Origin: Streptococcus sp. oral taxon 431
GTDB taxonomy: Bacteria; Bacillota; Bacilli; Lactobacillales; Streptococcaceae
Direction of reading: 5' to 3'
Length of the DNA stretch: 64,000 nucleotides
Assembly: GCF_023115445.1 (NCBI RefSeq)
Contig: NZ_JALDUI010000002.1
Span: forward strand, 124,001 to 188,000
The position numbers and the translations under genes are program-made. Positions 9,339-17,870 of the stretch are shown here, in pieces (within the stretch, counting starts at the first letter, position 1; each line of letters starts with the position of its first letter). The notes beneath the pieces were generated by a model, which saw nothing but the letters and a program-made list of their open reading frames with translations, was not told the origin of the DNA and searched no databases.

Positions 9339-10181
9339 TTATTTGACATCAGCTTCTGCTGGGAGGTAAGAACCACCAAAGAATTGTTGAGATAATTTTT
9401 CAAGAGTTCCGTCTTTGTATAGTTCTTGGATGCGTTTATCAACAAATGATTTCAATTCATCTTGACCTTTTGCAAGAAGTGGGTAAACGTAAGGTTGTTG
9501 GTCGCTTGGAAGTTCAATGACTTTCAAGTTGTCCAAGCCTTGGTTTTTGATAACTGTTTCTACACCGATTTTATCAAAAATCTTGTAGTCGAATTGTCCG
9601 TCGCTCAAACGTCCCATGATTTGTTGGAAGTCAGCTTTTGTGTAGTTAAGGACAGTTGGGTTATCTGCGTGTTGTTTGTTGTATTCTTCCAATTGTTTAG
9701 CTGATGTTGTTCCTTGAACGACTTCAGTAGATTTTCCACCGATATCATCAAGCGACTTGATACTGTTATCATCTTTCTTAACTACGAGAACGTTAGGGTT
9801 TTTAGCAGTTGGTGCTGCGTAAAGGTACTTTTCTGCACGTTCTTTAGTGTAGCTGATGTTGTTAACTGCCATTTGGTAACGATCAGCATCAAGACCTGCA
9901 AAGATACCTGACCATTCTGTCTTTTCAAACTTGACAGTATACTTGTCTGAGTCTTTAAAGATAGCGCGAACAACCTCAATCTCAAAACCAGTCAACTCAC
10001 CGTTTTCTTCATAGTTAAATGGTTTTGGTGACGCGTTAGTTGCTACGACGATTTCTTTCTTATCAGATGTTGCTTCACCAGATGCTGCCTCTTTCTTTTC
10101 ACCACCTGAGCAAGCTGCCAATACACCTGCGGCTACAAGTCCTAGGGCAGCAAGTGATGAATACTTAACGATTTTTTTCAT
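9339..10181 (-). CDS. Amino-acid ABC transporter substrate-binding lipoprotein
   Basis: A 280-residue lipoprotein with signal peptide and lipobox VLAAC (Cys about residue 24). It is followed by a type-II periplasmic-binding fold of the polar amino-acid family ([19 protein letters not shown], then [14 protein letters not shown]). No permease or ATPase is adjacent on this strand, so it must work with subunits encoded elsewhere. Family members bind cystine, glutamine or similar amino acids; the ligand cannot be read here. GGAGG precedes the ATG. Confidence 0.85.
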   Translation of the reverse strand: MKKIVKYSSLAALGLVAAGVLAACSGGEKKEAASGEATSDKKEIVVATNASPKPFNYEENGELTGFEIEVVRAIFKDSDKYTVKFEKTEWSGIFAGLDADRYQMAVNNISYTKERAEKYLYAAPTAKNPNVLVVKKDDNSIKSLDDIGGKSTEVVQGTTSAKQLEEYNKQHADNPTVLNYTKADFQQIMGRLSDGQFDYKIFDKIGVETVIKNQGLDNLKVIELPSDQQPYVYPLLAKGQDELKSFVDKRIQELYKDGTLEKLSQQFFGGSYLPAEADVK

Positions 10182-10283
10182 GATATTTCCTCCAAAATAG
10201 AATACAATCTTATCTTAACAGAAAAAAAGGAATTACGCTATTATATGATTTCTATATTTGTGATAGGTTTTCTTTATGGCTGA

Positions 10284-10607
10284 TTAAAAGACCAAACGTA
10301 GGACTGCTATCAAGACCACCCCAAAGAGAACAGTCCCTACCAGATTGCGATAGCGAAAGGCTACAAAAGCCGTTGGAAAGACTGCTAAAAAGTCTAACCA
10401 CTTTATCTGCGGGAAACTTCCAACTTTTCCTGTCACCACGCTTGATAAAATCAAGGCAAAGATAATAGAAACTGGTAGAAATTTCAAAAAGCGCTCGACA
10501 ATAGGCGGCAGACCCTTGTACTTGGCTAGGATGAAAGGAATCATTCTTGGAATCCAAGTCACCAAACCAGAAAAGACGATTGCCATTAAAATATACTTAC
10601 TGACCAT
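10284..10607 (-). CDS. azlD: AzlD-family branched-chain amino-acid exporter subunit
   Basis: A 107-residue membrane protein with four hydrophobic helices and the family block TWIPRMIPF. AzlD is the small partner of AzlC in export of branched-chain amino acids and analogues. Its ATG lies 11 bp inside the end of azlC, so translation is coupled. Confidence 0.85.
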   Translation of the reverse strand: MVSKYILMAIVFSGLVTWIPRMIPFILAKYKGLPPIVERFLKFLPVSIIFALILSSVVTGKVGSFPQIKWLDFLAVFPTAFVAFRYRNLVGTVLFGVVLIAVLRLVF

Positions 10608-11292
10608 CCAAGACCACCCCCATGGTACAACCTAGCAAGGTCGCAAACAAGACAGCTAATGACTGAGACACCACCGTCAAGAGCAAAAAGAAAGATACAG
10701 CTACAACTGCTAAAATTATGAAGAGATTGCGCAAAGAAATCCGTTTTTGCATAATCTGAAACTGGGAAGTAAAAATCCCAATAAACATACCCACTAGGGC
10801 AAAATCTAAGCCAAAAATTTCTGGATTTGGTAGAAGTCCACCTAGAGCAGTTCCGACAACTGTTCCCACAAACCAAGCTACATAGCTGTTAAGGTTGTTC
10901 CCGTGCATCCACATAGGGTTAACCTTATCCGTATGCACCAACTCGCCCATCAAAACGCCGTAAGTCTCATCCGTCAAGAGACTAGACATACCAATATTTT
11001 GCCAGAGACTGGTATGACGGAAATAAGTCGATGCGTGCAAGCTCAACAAAAAGAGACGCAAATTAATCAAAAAGACCGTCATCGCAATAGCTGCTACAGG
11101 TGCTTGAACCGCAATCAGAGCCAACATGGCAAACTGGGCACTCCCAGCATAAACAAAGAGGCTCATCAAGCCCATCTCAACAGGTGTCACATAGGGCGCA
11201 CCGATAATTCCACAGGCAAGGCCAATACTGACATAACCAAGGGCCGTTGGCATGGCTGCCTGCGCCCCCTCCCAAAATCCTTTTTCTTTCAT
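10597..11292 (-). CDS. azlC: AzlC-family branched-chain amino-acid exporter subunit
   Basis: A 231-residue polytopic membrane protein. The N-terminal block AMPTALGYVSIGLACGIIG and the following FVYAGSAQFAML are typical of AzlC. The start at 11292 (MKEKGF) is set by TGAGGAG directly upstream. Together with AzlD it should form an amino-acid efflux pair. A long open frame on the opposite strand (10903-11358) is only a shadow. Confidence 0.88.
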   Translation of the reverse strand: MKEKGFWEGAQAAMPTALGYVSIGLACGIIGAPYVTPVEMGLMSLFVYAGSAQFAMLALIAVQAPVAAIAMTVFLINLRLFLLSLHASTYFRHTSLWQNIGMSSLLTDETYGVLMGELVHTDKVNPMWMHGNNLNSYVAWFVGTVVGTALGGLLPNPEIFGLDFALVGMFIGIFTSQFQIMQKRISLRNLFIILAVVAVSFFLLLTVVSQSLAVLFATLLGCTMGVVLDGQ

Positions 11293-11406
11293 CTTTCTCC
11301 TCATATTATCTTAATAAATGGGCTGAATCAGTTCCAGCCGCAACATGGACTATTATAACACATTCAGGAAAGAGAAAAAAGTCTGCTGATTGACAAGAAC
11401 AGAAAA

Positions 11407-11423
11407 AGACTGGAAACCAGTCT
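11407..11423 (-). terminator. Terminator of the peptide-locus MFS gene
   Basis: AGACTGG-TTT-CCAGTCT is followed by TTTTCTG on the minus strand, 27 bp after the stop of the gene ending at 11450. Confidence 0.75.
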
Positions 11424-11449
11424 CAAACATATATTATAGAAATTCTCCG

Positions 11450-12676
11450 CTAAATGTTTTCACGGATATTCAAGAGCATGACAAAGGAAACTAGAAGAAA
11501 TAGCAATAAAACAAAGCTGACTGCCTGAGTTCCAAAGCTAGTAGCAATGGTTACCAAAGCTATTGTAAATAAGCTAGGTAAAACAACCGTAATGGCGCCG
11601 ATAGAGGATTGAACTGCTCCCATTGACTCCTCAGGTATTTGTTTAAAAATGAGTTCCTGTAATCGAGGAGAGAGAATACCTGCAAAAAAGGCATCCAAGG
11701 CACTAAAGATAAGAATCCAGTCAAAACGAACTGCCACAAAACCAACTAAAAGGAGTAATTGGATAATAAGCGAGGCATATAGAGCTATTTTTATAGAAAT
11801 CGTATTTTTCAGATAGCCACTTACAAGGCTTCCGACAATAAGGGCTGACAATTCCAGTGTTGATAACAAAGCGAGAGATTGACCAGTTTGTAAATTCAAA
11901 AAGGGCTGATTCCTCAAAAACAGAGTAGAAATAGGAACTGTAACATTTATCACTGCTTGACTAATAGAGATAATAAACAAAACCAAGAGCACCTTATTCA
12001 TATTCCATATCAATTTCGATGATTGGACCAAATGCTGGCAAAAGGATTTTACAGAGAGCCCTTCTTGATAGCTAATAGTTTTTTCTACTTTCAAGAGGTC
12101 ATTTTTTATGAAAAGAATACCTAAAAATGCGATTAAAAAGGTAAGAGCATTCAGTAAGGAAATAAACTGGATAGATAGAATAGCTAGTAAGACTCCTCCT
12201 AGAATATTACTGATTGTTTTCACTAAACTAACGGTTGACTGTTTAAATCCAATAGCTTCTGCCAGATGATCTTGCCCAATAATTCTAATGAAAATCGGAG
12301 TGAGCATGGCGCCTGAAAAATAACTCAATGTGTCAGACACGAGGTTAATCAGACAAATAAAGGCTACTAATAACAAGGAAAAGGGCTGCCCTGAAAACGA
12401 TAAGGATACTATAGAGTAAAGCAAAAATTTTGCAAAACTAATGACTGTGTATTTCAAGACACGATGATGTTGAAAATCCGCCAAAACTCCCAGAAAGATT
12501 TGTAGAACTTGGGGCAGGGTTTCTGAAATCGTGATGAGTAAAATCGCCAAAGGGGCAAAAGATGCATCTGCCACATAATTCAAAAAGGCCAGATAAAAAA
12601 TCGTATCCCCAAGCGTTGAAATCCACTGGTTGATAGTTAATTGCCTAAAATCTCTATTTTGAAGAAATACTTTCAT
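11450..12676 (-). CDS. MFS transporter in the Rgg/SHP locus
   Basis: A 408-residue 12-helix protein of the MFS drug or macrolide efflux type, starting MKVFLQNRDFRQLTINQW and including the loop LADFQHHRVLKY after helix 2. AAGGAG lies 6 bp before the ATG at 12676. It follows the CPBP protease gene on the same strand by 71 bp and is probably transcribed with the double-glycine peptide gene upstream. Its cargo is unknown; export of the locus product or immunity to it is conceivable (inference). Confidence 0.75.
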   Translation of the reverse strand: MKVFLQNRDFRQLTINQWISTLGDTIFYLAFLNYVADASFAPLAILLITISETLPQVLQIFLGVLADFQHHRVLKYTVISFAKFLLYSIVSLSFSGQPFSLLLVAFICLINLVSDTLSYFSGAMLTPIFIRIIGQDHLAEAIGFKQSTVSLVKTISNILGGVLLAILSIQFISLLNALTFLIAFLGILFIKNDLLKVEKTISYQEGLSVKSFCQHLVQSSKLIWNMNKVLLVLFIISISQAVINVTVPISTLFLRNQPFLNLQTGQSLALLSTLELSALIVGSLVSGYLKNTISIKIALYASLIIQLLLLVGFVAVRFDWILIFSALDAFFAGILSPRLQELIFKQIPEESMGAVQSSIGAITVVLPSLFTIALVTIATSFGTQAVSFVLLLFLLVSFVMLLNIRENI

Positions 12677-12747
12677 CACAACTCCTTTTTAAATTCAAAT
12701 GGGAATCTTTCCCCAAGAATATACCGCGATACTACTAACAACCAAAA

Positions 12748-13413
12748 TTACAGTAACATCAAAATCTGACCAATACCATTGTAGACTATATGCAGTCCAA
12801 TAGGCCAATAAATTGACTTTGTCATTCTAAATAAGACTGCAAATATAAGACCTCCACCCATATAGAAGACAAAGTCTGTCAAGACCCAACCGTGATTACT
12901 AATGTGCGAGACCCCAAATAAAACAGCGGAACCAAGTACATCTAGCCCCCATTTCTTTCCTTTTTCCAGAGCAGTCATCACTAATCCACGATAAATCATG
13001 TCTTCAAAAATGGGACCTGCAATCACAGGATAAAAGAAATACATCAAAAATGCCGTAGCTCCTGTAAAAGTAGGAGCAGCATGTTGATAAGAAATTTCAT
13101 TTCGAGTAGGTGGGAAAAGAAAAAAGGTGACAAAATTCCAAGCAACAAAAGAAAGCAGAGCTAGGAAGGAATAGAAAAGATAGGATCTTTTAAACTTTCT
13201 ATTGTTGATTTGTTGCCATTTCTCCGACCAAATCATAACAATCAGAGCAAATAAAACCACAAGAAAATTCAACATCATATCCGACAGATAATAAGTAAAG
13301 TCAGATAGACCAAGAGCAAAGTCGCTAGATAAAACCAGACCACTGAACTTCTGGTCAGCAATAACTAGTAGAAAAGCTATAATAAAGTAGTAGCGTGAGA
13401 TTATCTTTTTCAT
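12748..13413 (-). CDS. CPBP-family intramembrane metalloprotease (Abi/CAAX-type)
   Basis: A 221-residue membrane protein with the CPBP motifs in order: FEDMIYRGLV (Glu-x3-Arg, here E-D-M-I-Y-R), FGVSHISN (His) and HIVYNGIGQ (His-x3-Asn). Family members serve in bacteriocin self-immunity or peptide processing. The start at 13413 (MKKIISRY) follows GGAG; an upstream frame to 13467 lacks a site and crosses the hairpin at 13443-13474. It lies directly after the double-glycine peptide gene, which suggests a role in maturing that peptide or protecting against it. Confidence 0.85.
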   Translation of the reverse strand: MKKIISRYYFIIAFLLVIADQKFSGLVLSSDFALGLSDFTYYLSDMMLNFLVVLFALIVMIWSEKWQQINNRKFKRSYLFYSFLALLSFVAWNFVTFFLFPPTRNEISYQHAAPTFTGATAFLMYFFYPVIAGPIFEDMIYRGLVMTALEKGKKWGLDVLGSAVLFGVSHISNHGWVLTDFVFYMGGGLIFAVLFRMTKSIYWPIGLHIVYNGIGQILMLL

Positions 13414-13442
13414 CCTATTTTCTCCTATATTACGAAATAAAA

Positions 13443-13474
13443 AAAGCCCTAACCCAAACAAAGGCAAGGGCTTT
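13443..13474 (-). terminator. Partial terminator between peptide and protease genes
   Basis: AAAGCCCT and AGGGCTTT arms around a 16-base loop are followed by TTTTT on the minus strand. Its place after a tiny peptide ORF suggests that most transcripts stop here and a fraction read on into the protease and MFS genes. Confidence 0.65.
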
Positions 13475-13479
13475 AAATA

Positions 13480-13668
13480 TCAATGACGACGATTAACAGT
13501 GGAAGAATCATGGTTAAAATATTTCTTCCAGAAATTAGTGATTGACCAAGGTGCTCCTAAGCTTACTCCAATTCCACCGCCTGGGTTAACCACAGTGTAG
13601 CCTCCTCTAACATCTTGCAACTCATCTTCTGTCAATTCCATTGTTTCTGCAAATTGTAAATTTAACAT
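13480..13668 (-). CDS. Double-glycine leader peptide (VP1-like)
   Basis: A 62-residue peptide. The leader LNLQFAETMELTEDELQDVRGG has the hydrophobic heptad pattern and Gly-Gly site cut by C39-peptidase ABC transporters. The mature part starts YTVVNPGGG, is glycine-rich, and ends in a charged NRRH tail. In S. pneumoniae the Rgg144 locus controls a similar secreted double-glycine virulence peptide (VP1), followed by a CPBP protease, so I place this gene in that family by context and layout (from memory). Confidence 0.82.
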   Translation of the reverse strand: MLNLQFAETMELTEDELQDVRGGYTVVNPGGGIGVSLGAPWSITNFWKKYFNHDSSTVNRRH

Positions 13669-13747
13669 CTTTTATACTCCTTCAATTGTTTTCTTCTTGT
13701 AAACCACTTCTGCGACCTAGGATTTGCTTCAAATGTTTTACAAGGTC

Positions 13748-13784
13748 AGTATAACACAGAAATTGCCTTATTTTAGAAAATCGC
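13748..13784 (-). promoter_or_regulatory. Rgg-type promoter of the double-glycine peptide gene
   Basis: On the minus strand GCGATTTT (13777-13784) lies exactly 23 bp before the -10 TATACT (13748-13753), with no good -35. The same element at the same distance precedes the SHP gene (13821-13857). This is the pattern expected for a shared activator site. Confidence 0.65.
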
Positions 13785-13820
13785 ATATTTGATATTTTTT
13801 CTTATAGAAATTTCAGATTT

Positions 13821-13857
13821 GCGATTTTGGTGGATTTGATTATTTCCCTGCTATAAT
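13821..13857 (+). promoter_or_regulatory. Rgg-type promoter of the SHP gene
   Basis: GCGATTTT (13821-13828), a 23 bp gap and TATAAT (13852-13857). It lacks a consensus -35, so it probably needs an activator. It matches the divergent peptide promoter in element and spacing. Confidence 0.65.
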
Positions 13858-13887
13858 AAAGTTATTACTAATGAGGAGGGAAGTCAT

Positions 13888-13965
13888 ATGAAGAAACAAG
13901 TTTTAAGATTATTGGCAATCATTGCTGAGATTATTATCATTTTCCCATTTCTAACTAATCGATAA
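13888..13965 (+). CDS. shp: Short hydrophobic signalling peptide precursor (SHP)
   Basis: A 25-residue ORF that starts MKKQVLRLL and ends with Glu14 followed by IIIIFPFLTNR. It has the form of streptococcal SHP pheromone precursors: a short basic start, a hydrophobic body, and a C-terminal active part beginning near an acidic residue. The ribosome binding site GAGGAGGG is strong. The ORF is convergent with and overlaps by 11 bp the 3' end of the rgg gene, a known SHP/Rgg arrangement. SHPs are secreted, processed by Eep and PptAB, and taken back by Ami to bind Rgg (family knowledge). Confidence 0.88.
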   Translation: MKKQVLRLLAIIAEIIIIFPFLTNR

Positions 13966-14818
13966 GTTCTTTGTATTGTTGCAAACGCAATTCGAAGAGG
14001 GTTATCAATTGTGGATTTTCTAATACTTGCAGAGATTGGATAAAGTTTTCAATCTCTTTTTGATTGCTTCCTTTGGTTTGAAGAAAGACACTCATCTTCT
14101 TTAAAAATTGCCATAATAATTTCTCAAAAACATCATACGGACGCAGCATGCTCTCCAACTCGGCTTCAAAGATTGGAATATAGGAGAAAAGTTTGCGCTC
14201 CATGAGTTCTGATAAGATATTTAAGAGTCCTTGCTTCATATACAATCGATTATGTACCAACTCTTTAAATTCTTTGGACTTTTCAAGCAAAGAGGTTGAT
14301 AAAAAAATCAGATCTTGGTTGCTCAAGAAGGGCATAGTATTGCAAAAAAGGTAGAGTTCAAACCAGGTCCAAGACTCAATAGCATAGAGGTAGGTGGTCA
14401 AAAATTCGCTATCCTCCTCTGCTAGGGGATAATTTTTATCTAAGGAATGAATGGCATCTTTGATTACAATAGCATTCAAACGACGATAGGTCTCTGCCAT
14501 CTGTTCTTGCTCGACTTCCTCCAACAGTTGCTCTAAGCCAGCTATATCTTGGTGGGCAAAGCGATCCACAACCTTTCTACCAATTCGCATATGTGGAGAT
14601 TCTTGATAGTTGTTGAGCTTGTGCCCAAACTCATCAAAATTCATATTGATCCCTTGGATGGCTAGTATGAGCTTATCCGCAGACAGCATAGACTGCCCTA
14701 GTTCAAACTTGGACAACTGAGAGGCTGTTAGACCATCACAAGCCACATCTGACTGCTTGAGCTTTCTCGCCAAGCGTAATTCCTTGTAAAATTCTCCCAA
14801 TTCCATTCTCTCAATCAT
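13955..14818 (-). CDS. rgg: Rgg-family quorum-sensing regulator paired with SHP
   Basis: A 287-residue regulator with an N-terminal XRE helix-turn-helix (about residues 8-62, DGLTASQLSKFELGQS in the recognition region) and a helical peptide-binding C-terminal domain. GGAGG lies upstream of the ATG at 14818. Order and content (rgg, convergent SHP, divergent double-glycine peptide, CPBP protease) correspond to the S. pneumoniae Rgg144 locus (from memory). Inferred circuit: SHP-bound Rgg activates both promoters between 13748 and 13857. Confidence 0.88.
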   Translation of the reverse strand: MIERMELGEFYKELRLARKLKQSDVACDGLTASQLSKFELGQSMLSADKLILAIQGINMNFDEFGHKLNNYQESPHMRIGRKVVDRFAHQDIAGLEQLLEEVEQEQMAETYRRLNAIVIKDAIHSLDKNYPLAEEDSEFLTTYLYAIESWTWFELYLFCNTMPFLSNQDLIFLSTSLLEKSKEFKELVHNRLYMKQGLLNILSELMERKLFSYIPIFEAELESMLRPYDVFEKLLWQFLKKMSVFLQTKGSNQKEIENFIQSLQVLENPQLITLFELRLQQYKELID

Positions 14819-14895
14819 CTGACCACCTCCTATTCTGTATATATTATATCATTATTTACAATTATTTGTCAAAATATTCTGACATTTAAGAGGGC

Positions 14896-14919
14896 AAAAA
14901 AGCCAGCCTTAAGCTGACT
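14896..14919 (-). terminator. Terminator of the tsaB-rimI-tsaD unit
   Basis: GTCAGCTTAAGGCTGGC forms a hairpin followed by TTTTTT on the minus strand, just after the tsaD stop. Confidence 0.8.
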
Positions 14920-14921
14920 CC

Positions 14922-15932
14922 TTATTCCATAGTATCAAAAGCAAGACTTGGTTTGGCATTGAGATCCAAGCTTGCAAAATTTTCTTTGTTCCACTCGCTG
15001 ACGCTGGCATAGGCAATCATACCTGCATTGTCTCCGCAGAGGCGAAGTGGAGGGATGATGACCTTGACATCTGTAATTTCGGCTGCTAGGCGTTCTCTGA
15101 GACCTTTATTGGCTGCCACACCACCTGCCACAACTAGAGTTTTAACAGGGTATTTCTCCAAAGCATTCTTAGTTTTTGCCATAAGAATATCCAAGACAGC
15201 TGCTTGGAAGGACGCACACAAGTCCTCTGTGGACAAGCTTTCTCCCTTTTGCTCGGCATTGTGGTGAAGATTGATAAAGGCCGATTTCAAACCTGAGAAT
15301 GAGAACTCCAGATTATCTTCCTTAATCATGGCACGAGGAAAATCATAAATATCCTGCCCCTGATGAGCCAACTTGTCTATCTCACGACCTGCAGGATAGG
15401 TCAAGCCCATGACACGGCCTACCTTATCATAGGCCTCCCCAACCGCATCATCTCGCGTTTCCCCAACAATCTTGTAATCACCAGCCTCAGAAACATAAAC
15501 CAACTCTGTGTGTCCACCGCTGACCAAGAGGGCTAGCAAGGGAAACTCCAAAGGCTCCACACTTTGAGCTGCCATGAGGTGACCAGCCATGTGGTTAACA
15601 GGGATAAGTGGAAGTCCATGTGCCCAAGCAAAGGCCTTAGCAGCTGACAAGCCAACTAGTAAGGCTCCAACTAATCCTGGCCCATAGGTAACCGCAACAG
15701 CTGTCACGTCCTCTTCCGTAATTCCTGCTTCTGCCAGAGCTTCCTCGATACAGGCTGTAATGACCTCGACATGGTGACGACTGGCTACTTCTGGCACTAC
15801 GCCCCCGAAACGTTTGTGACTCTCAATTTGACTAGCAATGACATTGGACAAGAGCTCATCGTCGTTTTTCAAGACGGCGACACTGGTCTCATCACAGGAT
15901 GTCTCAAATGCTAAAATATATCTATCCTTCAT
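14922..15932 (-). CDS. tsaD: tRNA N6-threonylcarbamoyladenosine transferase TsaD
   Basis: A 336-residue protein of the Kae1/TsaD family. It starts with [11 protein letters not shown] and has the metal ligands in NHMAGH (H114, H118). The GGHTELV and [11 protein letters not shown] blocks are also present. TsaD transfers threonylcarbamoyl from the TsaC product to A37 of ANN-decoding tRNAs, in complex with TsaB and TsaE. It overlaps rimI by 11 bp. Length is normal. Confidence 0.96.
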   Translation of the reverse strand: MKDRYILAFETSCDETSVAVLKNDDELLSNVIASQIESHKRFGGVVPEVASRHHVEVITACIEEALAEAGITEEDVTAVAVTYGPGLVGALLVGLSAAKAFAWAHGLPLIPVNHMAGHLMAAQSVEPLEFPLLALLVSGGHTELVYVSEAGDYKIVGETRDDAVGEAYDKVGRVMGLTYPAGREIDKLAHQGQDIYDFPRAMIKEDNLEFSFSGLKSAFINLHHNAEQKGESLSTEDLCASFQAAVLDILMAKTKNALEKYPVKTLVVAGGVAANKGLRERLAAEITDVKVIIPPLRLCGDNAGMIAYASVSEWNKENFASLDLNAKPSLAFDTME

Positions 15933-16359
15933 CTATTTCTCTCTTCATGATAATGGCGTCCTCGACTGGGTCATGGTAGTAGGCCTTTCGCTCAGCGATG
16001 ACTGCCATCTGTTCTTTCTTGTAAAATGCTTGCGCTCGATGATTTGACCTTCTGACTTCTAGGAAAATCTCCTTACCCGTCGGCAATTGAGCAAACAAGG
16101 CCGACGCAATTCCCTGACCCTGATAGTCTCCTTTAACAGCGATTTGCAAGACTTCTGCCTCGAAAATATTTTCCTGCACAGCTAGAAATCCAATCACTTC
16201 GGCCCCATCATAAGCTAGAGCGTACCAAGTCTGGTCTTGATCCAGGTCTGCTTGGATTTGTTCCAGCGTCCAAGGACTGACTGGGTAAACAGCTGCCATA
16301 ACAGCGTAGATGGTTTGAGCCAAGTCAGGCTGCTGTTGGATTCGTTTGATTTCTATCAT
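15922..16359 (-). CDS. rimI: Ribosomal-protein alanine N-acetyltransferase RimI (GNAT)
   Basis: A 145-residue single-domain GNAT enzyme with the acetyl-CoA loop [15 protein letters not shown] (motif A, Q/RxxGxG/A form) and the C-terminal [10 protein letters not shown] block. RimI acetylates the N-terminus of ribosomal protein S18. Its ATG overlaps the tsaB stop by 4 bp, and it sits in the usual tsaB-rimI-tsaD order. Confidence 0.92.
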   Translation of the reverse strand: MIEIKRIQQQPDLAQTIYAVMAAVYPVSPWTLEQIQADLDQDQTWYALAYDGAEVIGFLAVQENIFEAEVLQIAVKGDYQGQGIASALFAQLPTGKEIFLEVRRSNHRAQAFYKKEQMAVIAERKAYYHDPVEDAIIMKREIDEG

Positions 16360-17039
16360 AGGCGTTTAATGTAAGACTCACCAGACTCTGTGTGGTTCTT
16401 AAGCCAGTTTTCCTCAGCCTCAACACGTTTGAGGTAATTCGGCACAAAATCATGTAAGGAGTCTGCTTTCTTGTCCCAGGCCAAAAGAGCTAGATTGGCT
16501 GCATTCGGCAAGGTTTCTTTGAAATTAGTCCTTGGCAAGTGTTCTTGAATCTGCTCAACAAAGGCTCCAACTTCTCCGACAAAGGTTACCTGACTAGCCC
16601 CCTTGATTAGCTCAATCACTCGCTCAAAAGGCAAGTGCGCTTCTGGCATGACAGGTTTGGCATTTTTATAAAATCCTGCATACACATTGTTGCGACGCGC
16701 ATCCATCAAAGGGACAACCAAACCCTCCTGTTGGCTCGGTACCAGTGCCAAGAGGCTAGACATACCAACTAACTCAATATTCAGAGTATGAGCCAAGGTC
16801 TTGGCAGTTGCTACTGCGATTCGCAAACCTGTGTAGCTACCTGGCCCCTCTGCCACCACAATTCTATCCAAATCCTTGGGTGTCAAATCCAAACTTGCCA
16901 TCAAAAAATCGATAGCAGGCATCAGAGTGATACTGTGATTTTTCTTGATATTAATAGTCGTCTCGGCAAGAAGCTGCTTGTCCTCTAAAATAGCAAGAGA
17001 AAGAGCCTTACTGGACGTATCAAAAGCTAATACTTTCAT
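16356..17039 (-). CDS. tsaB: tRNA threonylcarbamoyladenosine biosynthesis protein TsaB
   Basis: A 227-residue member of the ASKHA family, starting MKVLAFDTSSKALSLA and carrying GPGSYTGLRIA. TsaB is the inactive TsaD paralogue that forms the scaffold of the t6A-modifying complex. It is the first gene of the tsaB-rimI-tsaD unit. Confidence 0.95.
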   Translation of the reverse strand: MKVLAFDTSSKALSLAILEDKQLLAETTINIKKNHSITLMPAIDFLMASLDLTPKDLDRIVVAEGPGSYTGLRIAVATAKTLAHTLNIELVGMSSLLALVPSQQEGLVVPLMDARRNNVYAGFYKNAKPVMPEAHLPFERVIELIKGASQVTFVGEVGAFVEQIQEHLPRTNFKETLPNAANLALLAWDKKADSLHDFVPNYLKRVEAEENWLKNHTESGESYIKRL

Positions 17040-17123
17040 AACACATTCCTATCTTTTTGTCTGCTTACTATTATACTACAAAAGCTGACGCATGGGAATT
17101 TTCTTTGTCTTGAAACAAAAATG

Positions 17124-17142
17124 TCCTGCCAAATTGACAGGA
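17124..17142 (-). terminator. Terminator of the small membrane-protein gene
   Basis: TCCTGTC-AATTTG-GCAGGA is followed by CATTTTTGTTT on the minus strand. Confidence 0.7.
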
Positions 17143-17149
17143 TAAGTAC

Positions 17150-17365
17150 TTAAGTATTCAAGCCAAAGTAAAATACAAACCAGACCACATAAGTCACAAG
17201 GAGAAGGAAAAACGAATACAGAGTCACGAAGCCAATCTTCCAAAGGAATTTGGTTTTTCGATGCTCCAGCCAAGTATACAAAACATTCCCTCCGTAAACA
17301 CAGGCAACAAAAATCATAAAAGCTACCAAACGAACTCCGATAGCAAAAGAAAATAAGTTATACAT
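17150..17365 (-). CDS. Small membrane protein of unknown function
   Basis: A 71-residue protein with two predicted helices (about residues 5-27 and 40-66), separated by a basic loop EHRKTKFLWK. The start at 17365 (MYNLFSF) follows AAGGAGG; the longer upstream frame has no site. It lies between tsaB and the divergent rpoY-rnjA unit. From memory, S. pneumoniae has the competence-induced bacteriocin genes cibABC in this interval, and they are absent here. Confidence 0.7.
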   Translation of the reverse strand: MYNLFSFAIGVRLVAFMIFVACVYGGNVLYTWLEHRKTKFLWKIGFVTLYSFFLLLVTYVVWFVFYFGLNT

Positions 17366-17493
17366 AGGGCAACCTCCTTGGTATAGAAACGTCTCTGCTA
17401 ACTTTATTATAGCATTTGAATCCGAGGTCTTCAAATACTTATACAAGGCAAAATGAAACGTATTTCAAGCTCCTTACTTTCATGTTTCCTGCT

Positions 17494-17522
17494 TTTACTA
17501 ATTCCCCTTTTTATGTTATAAT
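17494..17522 (+). promoter_or_regulatory. Promoter of rpoY-rnjA
   Basis: TTTACT (17494-17499), a 17 bp spacer and an extended -10 TGTTATAAT (TATAAT at 17517-17522). It is followed by a leader of about 105 bases before the rpoY start. Confidence 0.75.
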
Positions 17523-17635
17523 TGAGATAATTGTAACGAATCAAGGTCAATAAAGACAAAAAATGAACTGGAATCAAACCAGCTTCAAACTGAGCATTTT
17601 TGAATATAGCTGACCTGAAAGCAGAAAGGAAACAT

Positions 17636-17869
17636 ATGATTTACAAAGTTTTTTATCAAGAAACAAAAGACCGCAGCCCACGTCGTGAAACAACACGCTC
17701 ACTCTACTTGGACATCGATGCTAGTTCAGAACTTGAAGGACGTATCGTTGCTCGCCAACTTGTAGAAGAAAACCGTCCAGAATATAATATCGAGTATATC
17801 GAACTCTTGTCTGACAAATTGCTAGACTACGAAAAAGAAACTGGCGCATTCGAAATTACGGAGTTCTAA
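17636..17869 (+). CDS. rpoY: RNA polymerase epsilon subunit RpoY
   Basis: A 77-residue acidic protein starting [18 protein letters not shown], the usual size of RpoY (DUF1447) in Firmicutes. The ATG at 17636 follows AGAAAGGA; the longer frame from 17600 has no such site. RpoY binds core RNA polymerase. It is followed after 1 bp by rnjA, the standard rpoY-rnjA pair, so the two are translated together. Confidence 0.93.
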   Translation: MIYKVFYQETKDRSPRRETTRSLYLDIDASSELEGRIVARQLVEENRPEYNIEYIELLSDKLLDYEKETGAFEITEF

Positions 17870-17870
17870 T

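Noticed and set aside
10903..11358. Long plus-strand ORF of 151 residues
   Set aside because: It is antisense to azlC, is rich in His and Gln with no domain, and has no ribosome binding site.
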